Below are positions 22,301 to 33,102 of a DNA stretch of 64,000 nucleotides, one piece after another. The notes beneath the pieces were generated by a model. That model worked only from the letters and a program-made list of their open reading frames with translations. It was not told the DNA's origin and did no database searches. The stretch is from positions 6,138,001 to 6,202,000 of the forward strand of contig NC_085068.1 in the NCBI RefSeq assembly GCF_963662255.1, written 5' to 3'. The position numbers were made by a program, and so were the translations under genes. This DNA comes from Cinclus cinclus (Eukaryota > Chordata > Aves > Passeriformes > Cinclidae). Each line of letters begins with the position of its first letter. Within the stretch, counting starts at the first letter, position 1.

Positions 22301-25300
22301 TATCATTTGTGTCGTTTATGCTGCACTGACATGTGAGAACCCACTGGTGCCACAGGTGAGTGAAGCCTTTAAAATGGGAGAGAAACTTATTTCTGTCTCT
22401 TTTTGACAGCTGTGTCTGAAAAAAACCCCCTCCCTGTGGCTTATTTATCGTGAGAGATCCCTCTGCTTGAGACAAGATTTGTGGCCAGGCTGATTTCAAA
22501 ACTGGTTTCAAACCAGTGCTGGAAGTTTAAAAAGAAAACATTGCTCTCTTTCATCTCATGCTTTTGTTCAACTAGTAAATGTTTGAACTCCAGCACCTGG
22601 AGGTTTTTAGATGTATTTTGTGACCAGGGGAGGAGTGTGTGCTCTCTGGGGCAGGGAAGGAATTGTTTCATCCACCTGCCCAATGTCTCAAAGGATTTCC
22701 CAGCAGTGCTTCCTTCTGCCTGCAAGGTTATTCTGGTTTGTGAAAGGAAGTTCTCCATAAAAGCAAACTTTCAAAAGCTTACAGACAGGATTAGTGCTAA
22801 AGTTCCCTGTGATGGCTTGAATTTGCCAGGGTTCCCAGCCTGGGAGGGGGAGTTTGCTCTGTTCTTGAATTTCCCAGGTAGGAAAAGGAGAGTTCAGAGT
22901 TCACACCCAGTCTCAGCACTCCAGCACAAAAGCATTTCTGCCACATTGTTTTTCGAGTATTTGCAATTACAGGCATTTTAAAAACGTGTCATCATTATCC
23001 TGGAGCCAGGTCTGAAGAGCTAAAAATAGATCTCCATAAGCTGAATAGGAAAGGGTGGAGGAAGGAGAGAGCTCCTTGATGTACTCTTTTTTATTCATGG
23101 AAAACAAAGCAATAAAATTCTCCCATTATTTATAGTTGAAGGGGTCCCATGCTGAGAAATTTGTAAACAACTGGGAGAGCCCCATGGGAATATGAATCTG
23201 AAAGATTTATTAAGCTGCAAAAGGTCAGAGGAAGGGAGTTTGCTCGCTGCTCGTGCAGCTTCAACCCTTGGCTTTCCTAAGTCAGGGGTAAATGCACGAC
23301 TGATTCCCAGCCCCTCACACAGATCCTCGGGGTTACAGCTTCTGTGGATACCCAGATTCCTACAAAAAGGGTCTCCAGAACTACATGGTCTGTGCCAGAA
23401 TTAGGCGGAGTTGCCATCCCACATTCCCTTCATGACATGTGCAGGTGGGGAAGGAAAGATTTGCTCCAAACTCTTTTGGGAACACCCAACCCTCTCCCAA
23501 AGCTCAGAGTTTATCATTCCATCTGCTGGGATTTACTGCTCAGGGACTAACCCTTGGCCACAATTCCATGTCCAGTAAACTACTCACTCTTTCTAAGGAA
23601 TTAAACCTTGGTCATATCATAAGATTGCTCCCTAGGGACTGGAACCAAAAATGCCACAAAAATACTTGTATGTTCAGTCCTTTACACTCAGAGAGGTGAA
23701 CAGATGAAAAAAAGGGACACAGAGACCTAATCCAGGAATCCAGGGATCCACTCCTGGCCCTTTCCAGGTGGCACCTGAATTATTTCAATCTGGAAGCCAA
23801 AATCAAACTTTTAGTGGCAAGTTGAACTCGAGTTCCCCTGGAATGCACTCCACAGATTTTCCTGCCCTTCCAGATCACCTGCAATGAGGCTGATAACAAA
23901 AATGCTTCTCCAAGGCCACGTGCAGGGAGCAGCTGAACTCAGCTGTGTCATGTCCTTCTGGCTTCCTTTGCTTTCTTTCCCTGAGTCTAGTTTTCATCTT
24001 TATCTCTGTAAGGAGACAATCTGCAAGTTGCTGATTAATCCTTCCCTGTTACACACCAAAAATGTCCCAGCTCAGGTCCCTTAAATCAGGCAGAGCCAAA
24101 AGAGAATCCAGAATCCAGCTGCACAACCTTGCTCCATCTGCAAGGGTGAAAGGGAATCTTTTCTTTTCAGATGGGATTTCTCCTCCAAGTGAGGCAGGAA
24201 AGGCAGAATCTCATAGCTTGATTTGGGAACTCTCAGGGAAATGTGAAGGAGCCAAAGCAGTGGCTCAGTGAATAAATGCAATATTGGCTGTGGTGCACTA
24301 ACCCCAAATGCCCCAGGTTAGAGCACTGAAACTCCCAGCATCAGATTCAGCATTCAGCACAACAACAATTGTGTTTTCTTCTCCCTCTGAGACAACAAAT
24401 GCACCTTAGAGGCTGAAAATGACAATTTAACTACACAAACACAAGCTATCTTGAGGAACTGCACTGCGTTCCTTGGAACAATGTGATCCAGAACTCTGGA
24501 ATTTCTAGGGGAAAAAAACACCTTCTGTTGCCAGGATGCTCCTCATAGAGCTGCAATTCTACCTTGATCCCTTGTTAAATTCCTTGCATTGAAGAGTCGT
24601 CCTAAAAACATTTCAAAGGATAAAGTAAATGTTCTGCTCTTTAAACGTACACAAGACACCCGAGGTGGGTTTGGACAGGCTGCCTGAAAATTTATGGCCA
24701 GAATTGTTAAACCCAGGGATTGACACTGTCTGGGGAGAAGTCCTACTGCTATTTCTCTGTGTGGAAGATGAGAGATTCCTTTTTAATATGACTATGTCAA
24801 GCAAAGTAGCAATATATATATATATATATATATTCTGTGCATTATAATGAAATAACCAGGGCAGAATTCCTCATAAAACATGAGGAGAGGCTAAATTATT
24901 TCATACCACTGCTCTGATGAGCTGCTGGGACTTGCCCTGCAGTATTGATCCCTTTCCTGCAGAATTTGTTTTCCTCAGCCCTAGCAGACAGCAAGCAATT
25001 CTATCCTCAGTCAGCCAAAATAAAAGGGGCACACAAAGAGACTGGAGGACCTGACCTGGCTGTCAAGTGTGGCTACTGAGACAGTGGCTGGGCTATTTCT
25101 TCATCCACAAACAGGAGTGACCCCATGAAATGAAGAGGATGGAAACATTTATCCTTTGCTTGAAGCCTCAGCTTGTTTGGCCCAGCCTTTTGTAAGCCCT
25201 CAGCTGCTGATGGCAGCCTTGTTTATAAATTGAATATTCACTCCACTGCAGCACGTTAAAAGCTTTATTACTTACCAATAAAGGGAAATAATGAGAAATC

Positions 25301-26399
25301 CATTTGAGGCAAATAGTTCTAATGGAGTTTTCTTTATTGACCTCCATGAACCTAAAAATTATGTGGCTCTTTCAGCCTTCTCTATTTTCTTGTTGTTGTT
25401 TTTCCCTTCAGATGAGGGCAGAGAGCTCAAATTGCACTCAAGATTAACAATTAGCAAAGCCACCAGTTGGCCTTTTTTTTTTTTCCTACGGCTTAGGTAA
25501 GCTCCAGTAGAGACAAAAAAATTCATTTTTAGCACTTGCATTTGTGGGGCAATACCTGGGGTCATTGCTCCAGGCAGTTTTTTCCTAAGGAATGCAAACA
25601 AATTCAGAAGAAGTTCTGGCAGATGTGCAGAAACAAAGGACTTCAGAAACTCCTGGTACAACAGCAAGTACCCAGCAAGCCAAAAGTTTGATATCTTCTC
25701 TATTTTTATATATCTGTACGCAAAAATGCACCAGTTATTAGTTCTCCAGCTAGATGCACTTCCAGCATTTAATAAAATAAATAAGATTTCCTAGTGTCTG
25801 TGTCTGTGACCGGTGCAGAGTAGATATTCCCCTATTTTTTCCCCTTTGTTAACTAACACGGATTCCCTCTGTCCCCACAGGCAGCAGCCCAGGAAGGGAA
25901 GGTGCTGATGAGAAGCCATCACCACGAGCAGGCTCTGGGCTATCACAGCCTGGCTGTGCTGGCCAGCAGGGACAGCCCCAGGTACCTGCGGCGCAGAGCT
26001 GCCTGCCTGATGCACCTGAAAAAATATGAGAAAGCTCTGCAAGACATGGAAAAAGTGATCCAGGGGCATAGGTGTAACAGCCCAAAAACACAGGCTGGGG
26101 ACCACTGCTGCCAGGGCTTCGTGCTGCTGGCCCTGGCTCAGGAGGAGGCAGCAGTGCAGCACTACATGGAGGCCCTGCAGCTGGACGAGCCCCTGGCCCT
26201 GGGCACCATCACTAACTGCCCTGGCAGGGAATCTTTAACCAAAACATTTCACAAAATTGCACAACATAACTTTGAAAAGCAGCGCTACGAAGAGGCCTGG
26301 AAAATCACAGACTATGGGCTTAAAATTGATAAAAGTTCTGAGCTCCAGAAGCTGAAAGCAAGACTCAAAAGAGAGGCATCGAGCTGTAGCATACATTGA
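14785..26399 (+). CDS. TTC34: TTC34, tetratricopeptide repeat protein 34, seven coding exons (gene-level entry)
   Basis: Seven exons join in frame: 14785-16307, 16421-16646, 18039-18231, 19620-19786, 20246-20513, 20779-20993 and 25881-26399. The CDS is 3111 nt and encodes 1036 residues, close to the roughly thousand-residue length I recall for vertebrate TTC34. All introns are GT-AG and the phases (2,0,1,0,1,0) match across every junction. I chose the ATG at 14785 (MSPEDLAALLCGEGDEQ) because this N-terminus resembles the family start. A GTG seven codons upstream is in frame but is not a normal start, and a stop lies at 14752. The protein is helical with degenerate TPR units; the clearest are around residues 395-480, 510-575, 650-703 and 865-960. 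There is no signal peptide or membrane segment, so it is probably intracellular. TPR proteins act as protein-protein scaffolds, but the partner and role of TTC34 are not known to me. MMEL1 lies downstream on the same strand, as in the mammalian block. Confidence 0.93.
16421..16646 (+). CDS. TTC34: TTC34 coding exon 2 (residues 508-583)
   Basis: The acceptor is cctctccag|acatgcc and the donor is AACCAG|gtaagg. The exon encodes a clear TPR hairpin (ILYADALYQMGRGEEAHKML, then SRNPQRAPVLARLALLQL). It enters in phase 2 and leaves in phase 0. The intron before it is only 113 bp. Confidence 0.92.
16647..18038 (+). other. TTC34: TTC34 intron 2
   Basis: A 1.4-kb GT-AG intron in phase 0. Apart from a doubtful CR1 scrap near 16.9 kb it is unique, AT-leaning sequence with no other feature. 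Confidence 0.8.
16878..16920 (-). mobile_element. Possible short CR1 fragment, antisense
   Basis: aaaatcatagaatcacagga resembles the reverse complement of the CR1 terminus. The match fades within about 40 bases. It lies in TTC34 intron 2. Confidence 0.35.
18039..18231 (+). CDS. TTC34: TTC34 coding exon 3 (residues 584-647)
   Basis: The acceptor is tccttaag|CTGCTG after a pyrimidine tract, and the donor is GCAG|gtagga, phase 1. The exon encodes LLKRLIRIGDSSCLLPVLDI and then a helix with KEAIAHLSFAIL, again of TPR type. Confidence 0.9.
18232..19619 (+). other. TTC34: TTC34 intron 3
   Basis: A 1.4-kb phase-1 intron holding the CR1 fragment at 19250 and otherwise unique sequence. Confidence 0.8.
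19250..19318 (+). mobile_element. CR1 LINE 3' end fragment in TTC34 intron 3
   Basis: ccctgcccgtggcaggaggc followed by ttaaggtcccttccaaccca and aactattctgac is a CR1 terminus of the 'package' type with the final bases degenerate. Confidence 0.8.
19620..19786 (+). CDS. TTC34: TTC34 coding exon 4 (residues 648-703)
   Basis: The acceptor is gtcctccag|gtggtt and the donor is CAGAAG|gtactg. It carries the best TPR consensus in the protein: RARCYGHLGQMKTAIFDF, then LKEDPRNVQALSGRGFVHL, with the usual G, Y/F, A and P positions. Confidence 0.93.
20246..20513 (+). CDS. TTC34: TTC34 coding exon 5 (residues 704-792)
   Basis: The acceptor is ttttaccacag|GAGGCAG and the donor is AAAAG|gtgagt, phase 1. 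It encodes EAVQDLISALKVEAGAVIP and then a helical linker (LGDLLVMAKALTKICMAAQ). A long T tract with a second AG lies at 20090-20121, but using it would shift the frame relative to exon 4. Confidence 0.9.
20779..20993 (+). CDS. TTC34: TTC34 coding exon 6 (residues 793-864)
   Basis: The acceptor is gttccccaacag|GAAGGC and the donor is GCTCAG|gtacag. It encodes a TPR pair (GRHQEALKHLQEAFGHRP, then FAMARLAVLQLQSRNVAGA). Leaving in phase 0, it is followed by the longest intron of the gene, 4.9 kb. Confidence 0.91.
20994..25880 (+). other. TTC34: TTC34 intron 6, 4.9 kb
   Basis: The longest intron of the gene, phase 0. It contains a (TA)n tract at about 24810-24833 and A- and T-rich runs, but no recognisable exon or retroelement. 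The ORF of 166 codons at 22481 shows no family signature. Confidence 0.75.
25881..26399 (+). CDS. TTC34: TTC34 coding exon 7, terminal (residues 865-1036 and stop)
   Basis: The acceptor is ctctgtccccacag|GCAGCAG. The exon encodes two good TPR units (HEQALGYHSLAVLASRDSP, then LMHLKKYEKALQDMEKVI), then FEKQRYEEAWKITDYGL and a basic C-terminal tail ending in SSCSIH. The stop codon is at 26397-26399. Confidence 0.93.
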   Translation, partial: AAAQEGKVLMRSHHHEQALGYHSLAVLASRDSPRYLRRRAACLMHLKKYEKALQDMEKVIQGHRCNSPKTQAGDHCCQGFVLLALAQEEAAVQHYMEALQLDEPLALGTITNCPGRESLTKTFHKIAQHNFEKQRYEEAWKITDYGLKIDKSSELQKLKARLKREASSCSIH

Positions 26400-27001
26400 T
26401 TTCTCTGTTTGGGGATTTTGCAGACTGATTGCTTTCTGGTTTGTTTGAGAGGCTGCAAGAATGAGGGAAAATGAGAAAGATGAGAAGTTGATGATAAATA
26501 TGCAACAGACATTACACTGAACATTGGACAGCAGAATTAGGAATAGAAAGTTTGAGGCAGCAAAAAAAAACTGACCAAGACAGCAATGAGGAGAAAAAGC
26601 AAATTGTAACATTCGGCATTCCTTAAAATTATTGTGCATTATGTAAACTCCCCATTGTGAAAAAAGCCCTTTTTCTCTGGCTAAGCAACGAATTCTAACA
26701 CAGGGGTTCCAGTCCTACTGAAGGAAATCAAACTACATTCAAATCACTTACAGTTCATGAATAATAATCACACATTTCCTAGCCAGTATTTTATGAGCTT
26801 TAACACACATTAATTGCCCTTATTTTTACGGGCCAGTCAAAAGGATCAGTCCAAAGTAACTCCTGTAAGGTGCTTGTGAAGGCCCTTTTGTGTTACACCC
26901 CTCTCCTGCCCCGCTCCTGGATGAAGGATCTGCCCTGCTGGGAATGCAGTGGATTTGCCAGGATCAGCACCGATATCAGGGATGGGGCAGCACAAACACC
27001 A

Positions 27002-27007
27002 AATAAA
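27002..27007 (+). terminator. TTC34: Candidate TTC34 poly(A) signal AATAAA
   Basis: This is a canonical AATAAA about 600 bases after the TTC34 stop. A weaker variant (GATAAA) lies near 26492. Which one is used cannot be told from sequence. Confidence 0.3.
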
Positions 27008-28261
27008 CTGTTCTGCTGGAAAAGGCAACAGTGAAATTACAGATAAGGCGAAGGCAGAGACTCAACAGAAATCAAACACCCACTCCAGGAACTGCTGCCC
27101 TGATATCCAGGGCACACGGGCAGCTCCACTCCAGGCTTCTCCTTGGATTCGCAGATCCTGCGTGTCCCTCTGCCAGGGCAGATAAAGGGAACATCCCTTC
27201 ATAGGGGTGTCTGCCAGAGCTGCTGAATCCCATCCCTCACACTCCCGGGTGTCCAAGCCCCAGAGCCAGCCCTGCAGCACATCCACAAGTGGTCATGCAG
27301 AAGCAGGAGGCCAGAGGCAGCGTCCAAGATGGGATTGCTCCCAGTGCTGCAGCATTCCTTCCTCCTCCTCTTCCTCCCTGCTGGACAGCACAGAATCTGC
27401 CCTGACAGGCCCAGGAGGGCTTGTCCTGCTGTCATGTGCCTGTTGTCCAGCTTCAGGTGGACTTGGGGCACACCAGAGGCAGTGCTGGGACATCCCTGGG
27501 GATTCACCTGTGTGATGGGAGCCCTCAGCTCAGTCCAGACACAGAAAGGACCCAAGGTGGGGCCCAGAGCAGCTGCTCCTTTGTTTTGGCTGCTCCAAAG
27601 GAATTGTCCCAATGTTTTTTGGAGTGTGGTAATATAACCGTGGAAAAAAACAAAAGCTACTGCTGGAAACATAGATTAAAGCAATGCTGAGGACTGCTCT
27701 GGTGCTTTGATTAGGATGAAAGGGAAGAGGAAGCATTCTCTTTTTTGTTGTGCTGTTGTCTCAAAGGCAACACTCCAGGGTGGAACATCATTCAGCAGCC
27801 ACGGGATCAACCCTAGCAATGATACTACCTGGAGCTTTCCACCTTTTCCTCTTCACTGCATGCTCCTTTTTCTGCCCTAAGAGCACAGGTAGGACTGGGC
27901 TGGTTTTAATCCTAGTGACACTGATGAGGATTTTTCCCCCTGATGGGCATCAAGATCCTGTGGGAGAGCTTCTTTCCAACCATGAAATTACATCCTTAAA
28001 CAACTGTTGGGTCAATTTGAAAGCTGAAGAAAAATATATTTGATCATGTTTTCCTTCAAGTAGTAACCAACAGACAGGAAATTCTCTGTGTCTCAAGAAA
28101 TTTTTGAGAAGTAGTTGTTTAGGGCTTTGGAATTTTTTCTGGAAGTCTTTCTTTATGTTTCATTATGTAAAAACAGGATATCTCACTTTTTTTCAGATCG
28201 TGGAAAGCACTGGGAAGAAAATCCAGTTGTCCTGTCCCTCAGAGTAATATTAACTCCATTA

Positions 28262-28398
28262 GTCTGGAATCTTGGGGCATTTCTAGGAGAGGGCTTGGAG
28301 CAACCTGGGATATAGGAGGTGTCCCTGCCCATGGCAGGGGTAGAAGCAGATGAGCTTTAAAGTCTCTCCCAACCCAAACCAGTCCATAATTCTATGAT
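28262..28398 (+). mobile_element. CR1 LINE 3' end fragment
   Basis: gggcttggagcaacctggga, ggtgtccctgcccatggcag, then cccaacccaaaccagtccat and aattctatgatt: a clear CR1 3' terminus. Confidence 0.9.
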
Positions 28399-31300
28399 TA
28401 GATAAAAACCATTTTCTAAAACCAAACAAACAAAAAGACAACAAAAAACACCAACAACAAGAACAAGAAACTGGTTCTACTTCTGGCTTGAAGAATCTGG
28501 CAGAAAAACCTGCAGTGATCATTTCTGTAGCTTTCTTTAAAGCTAATGTTAAGCTGCAGTTCATGGGGATTGTGGAACTCTTTCCCACTGCTTTGAAACC
28601 CTTCCCTCACTCTGTGCAAGCAGCCCAAGGCTGAATACTTAGTAAAGGAACTTTATTGCTCCTTGCACAATGTGCTGTAGGACATACCCTCAAGGAATTC
28701 TGCTGTAAATGTCACACAACTGTGAAGGATTCAAATATATTTATATTAATCAAGATTAATGTAATCAAAAAGAAAATGCTGCCTGATAAAATATAAAACT
28801 GAGCACCTGTTCACAATCCAGCTTGAAGCTGCAGTCATTAATTAATTATAGCTTAAATATCTGTAGTCTATTCAGCTCTGAGCTCTACACAGACACTATC
28901 AACTCTTTCTTTACTCTCCATAAATTTTGTTCCTTTAAAGTATTCTGCAACCTTAAGAACTGTGTTGCACATCATCACCAGGTAATGAAGAGTGAAAGAA
29001 AACTCTGAGATCATGGTTGAGAATGTTCCTGCACTAACAGTGCCTTGCCAGGCTTGCCCCTCTGAAATATTCAACATTCCTTGTAAGTATGTGAAAGGAA
29101 AATCAGATGTGAGAATATTTGCATCACAAATAGAGTTGGACAAGGGAAGTTTCCTGACCTCAGGCTCTGCAGTCCAGCAGGCAAAGAACAGCTTAGAAAT
29201 GATGGCAAAGTGTTTGGAATTAAATATTCCACTGGAATCTTTTCCTCAGAGTTCAGGCAGAGCTAAACTTTGAGCTTTTGTGATCTCAGAAGGTTTAATT
29301 TCCTTTTAAACCCCATCACCCCCATTAGCTTTTCCTATTTCACTTCGCTGTGTTCTCCCAGGTACTAAGGGAATCTAAACACATGAACCAACTTCTGCAG
29401 CTGCTTTGGAAGCTGACACATCTCCAGGGAATTCATCTTCCTGCCTTTCAGCCCAAGCCACTGTGCTTCCCAGCTTCAGAGCGTGGTGGAAGTGTAGCTC
29501 TGCATCAGAGCCATGCAAACCCAGGAATTTAATGAGTGCCCAAGTGAGGACAGTCCCCTTGGCTTGCAGGGACAGATGTTTCACTCTAATGACAGCTAAT
29601 CTAAAAGCTATTTCTTTTACCATCCTACCCCTGCAGAAGATTAACTGTTATCATTTTGCTGCTGCTGCTGCATCCTGCAGTTTCCAATTTGCCAGGGCTC
29701 CGAGGAGTCGCTGTCACCAGAAATTCAATGTGTTACACGAAATTGTCACTGGCATTGGAGCCTGCCTTTGGAGCCTTGGCTGCTTCAGTTGAATTTCAGC
29801 CACACTGCTCTGTGCTGGGGTCTGCTGCTTCACTCAGCCATTACTCAGTGGCACCTTTAGAAAAGCAGTTCATTATTTAGGAGGCACAGCATTCCAAAGC
29901 TGTGGGATTCAGGAGGGTCTTTTCCCTCCTGCTCCTGCTGTGGATTTCAGGAATGACTTTTCCCTATCCATTTGTTCTGTCAATGCTGCAGAGACTGCAC
30001 CTGCCCACAGGTATGTACAGACAACCCTGAGCAGCGGTTTATTGGCTCCCAGAAGTGCCTGGAAGGCAGAAAATAAACACAGCTGATATTGCTGGTTGTA
30101 GTTCTCAGCAGCTGGGGATGTTTGAGGACGGGCGGGGAAAAATTTCCACCCCAAATGGGAGACTGGAGAACATGAGCCAGTCCCAAAGATGTCAGCAGAG
30201 AGTGAAAACCACCCATGATCACAGTGATGCTGTTTTTAGTTCCTCACTAATGAACCAGCAACTGAGAAAAGTGAGAAAGCAGCTTCTGTCCTGGATCTCC
30301 CTGAAGTCACAGCCTGGTGCTACCAACCCTCTGGGTCCCACACCTCAATACAGATATGAAACCTTCACCTCTAAGACATATGCAACAAGGCCATTTTCAA
30401 TTAACTCACTTCCAAAGTCTATCCTGGGCACAAGATGCATGGCCAAGACCTCCTGGAAACCTTGGCAAGACTCCCTTGTGTCCCTGAGAGCCACCAGGGA
30501 CTTGCTCTGTGCCAGAGCAGTCATGGCTTTAGGTGTGTCACCACCCAACCTGATCATTTTTGTGTTTGTATGTTCCCTACACAGCCCCAAAAAGCCAGGA
30601 ATTGCAGAGAATGAACGAGAATAAGAATTTCCCCCTGGACTATGAAGGAAATTAAGAGCAGTAGCTCATAATCAGTTTGCATGCTTCATTCCTGAACTGC
30701 ATCAGTAAATGAGAAAATTTAGCTGTAAAGCAGGGGTGGGGAGAATTGTAGGTGGGAGCAGGAAGCACAGGAGGATGTTAATGATTCCATTCCTCCCTGG
30801 TTTGCATTTTGTTATGCCCCTCAGTTGTGTTTTCATCTCCAGGTGGGTGCTACCACACCAAAAACACTTCCTTGGGGGTCACCCAGGGTGAGGGACCTGG
30901 AGTCCCAGTCTCAGATCCAGATCAGTAGTGGATGAAATGGAAAACTGACAGGGATTAGCATTTCCCCACTTAAAATGACCATCTCAGAGAGCTTCTTGAT
31001 TGCTTAGAAACCTCAGATGGGCCGTTATAGGACATTCCAGCACTGGTAATGCACTCAGTCTGTTCTCTGGAAGTCACATTCAAATCTGAAATTATTGGGA
31101 ACACCTCTGAGTGCCTGTCACGGTGTAGGGTTTGTTCTCTTACTGTAGACTTTAACAATGGAAACAATTATACCTTGCCATGTGCTCATTTTTGCAGCCT
31201 TGCCAACAGGGTTTTTACAATGTTGTTTCTTTTCTTCTCGTGCATCCTTTGGCCATTCTTGATCTGCTTCCTGAAGTAAACAGGTAATTAGCCATCTACA

Positions 31301-31642
31301 TAAATTGCCCTGTGTCCACATCATTAATGTGCTTGGATGTTTTAATTGATTGCATTCTCAAATGGTTTGGATGGCTTAAATGCCAGCTAATGCAATCCAA
31401 TTAAGACTCCTAATAAACCTGCCTGATGAACTGCAGGATAATCACACATCAAGCACAGATGTAGAGGAAAATGCCACGGAACTGACAGCTCAGAATAGGC
31501 TGTGTCATTTGAAAAGATCCAAATCATTCTCAGCAGGGAAACTGGGAACTTTAACTGGTGCTGGATTTGGTCCCCAAGACCTGAACCAACACAATTTTTA
31601 AGCACACACTTGCATCAGTTCCTATACACAAAACCTTTTACA

Positions 31643-31930
31643 CAGAATCATAGAACGGCCCAGGGTGGAAGGGACATCAAAAGGTCATGTGAGCCAAGCT
31701 CCCACGGGAAAGGGGTCCTAGATGAGATTATCCAGCACCCTGCCCAGCCTGGGAAATCTTGTAAAATTCCAGTGAGGGGGACCTTGTAGTGTCCCTGGAG
31801 AGGCTCTTCCACTGATTGATTATTCTCACTGGAAAAAAAAACAAAAAAAAAACAAAAAAAAACCTCTTTTATCAAGATTAAACTTTTCCCACTCCAACAT
31901 CCTTTTGGCCCTCATCTCCCACATGAAAAA
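31643..31930 (-). mobile_element. CR1 LINE 3' end, antisense
   Basis: The copy starts cagaatcatagaacggccca gggtggaagggacatcaaaa, the reverse complement of a CR1 end. It continues with diverged CR1 sequence, interrupted by an A-rich expansion at 31832-31862. The left end is clear; the right end is approximate. Confidence 0.7.
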
Positions 31931-32839
31931 TATCAACTCAACAATCGCCTCAAGGGAGCACAAATGCAAAGGAGATTTCAGGTGATGGGGGGTGGGGGGG
32001 ATGCAACTTAAAAATATTATTCAAACAAAATTAGCTGATGCATCAGGAAGTTAAATAAGCTCCTAATGGCACAGGATATGAACTTCCAGTAGTGCCCCAC
32101 AAGCGACCACTTGAAGGTGGTGCAGTGTCTTTGTGTCAGCTCTGGAGGTCTTTTCCTCAGCCCAAACAGAGATTAGGGATTTAATGGAGCAATCTATGTG
32201 AAATTCTCCACTCTGTCCTGCCAGATGCCAGACAAGACATAATAGCTCCTCTGGAATCAATGTCTATTAATCTAATCTTGACTTTGATTCTCTGTGTGAC
32301 TCCCTTTCATCTGTAAAATGGGGATAATTCTCTCTTTCAGATGCTTGTCAGTACCTCTTAGTTCCGGGTACGCAGCGCTTTGAAGATGACATTACTTGTA
32401 CATTTTCCATTATTGTAAAAGAGCTGCACGTGGTCCCCAGCCCCTGTCCTGTCCCCAGCCCCTGTCCCCAGCCAGTGCTGCTGCTGGAGGTCAGCCCCTG
32501 CTCTGGGTGTTGGCACAGCTGCCCCAGCACAGACCCTCAGCAGGGACACAGAAATCTCCCGGGCACCCCACGGGATCCAGCCCCACTGCAGGCTCTGTAT
32601 TTGCCTTTGACAATGGCAAGGCTTGAGAAATAATAAAGACATTCCGATGCCCTGTGCAGACCTGTCCCTGCCTGTCTGAGCTCCAGAGGCTTTGCTGCAC
32701 AAGGAAGCACCCGGAGCTGGCCGTTCCAAAGGGAACCGACTGTTCCTGATGGGAAATTCCAACCAGAGGTGCACCTGGAAGCCAAACCCTCCTCTGAGGG
32801 CACCCAGGCACCTCTCTGCACCCCCAGAGCCAGGACCCA

Positions 32840-33102
32840 TTCCTAATCCTAAATCCAAGGAGTGATGGCCATAAACTAAAACACAACAAGTTCCACCTCA
32901 GCCTGAGGAAGAACTTTCTTCCATGGAGGTGGCAGAGCTCTGGAACATCTTCCCAGGGAGGGTGTGGAATGTCCCTCTCAGGAGACATTCCAAACCCACC
33001 TGGGTGCTCTCCTGTGTCACCTGCACCAGGCAGGAGGTTGGACTGGGTGATGTCCAGAGGTCCCTTCCAACCCAAACCATCCTGGGATTCTGGGATTTGA
33101 GG
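32840..33102 (+). mobile_element. CR1 LINE 3' end, about 260 bp
   Basis: caagttccacctcagcctga, gaactttcttccatggaggt, ggttggactgggtgatgtcc, then cccttccaacccaaaccatc mark a CR1 3' end. The long minus-strand ORF over this stretch is antisense to the element. Confidence 0.92.

Larger units (their letters stand above)
26400..32839. other. Intergenic between TTC34 and MMEL1, left part
   Basis: This begins with the TTC34 3' UTR (end uncertain, signal candidate at 27002). It contains CR1 pieces at 28.3 and 31.7 kb. A 189-codon ORF at 30055-30624 has no recognisable domain or flanking exon support. Confidence 0.6.

Noticed and set aside
30055..30624. 189-codon + strand ORF in the intergenic region
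   Set aside because: Amino-acid content looks random, with no domain, splice context or promoter; chance length is plausible.
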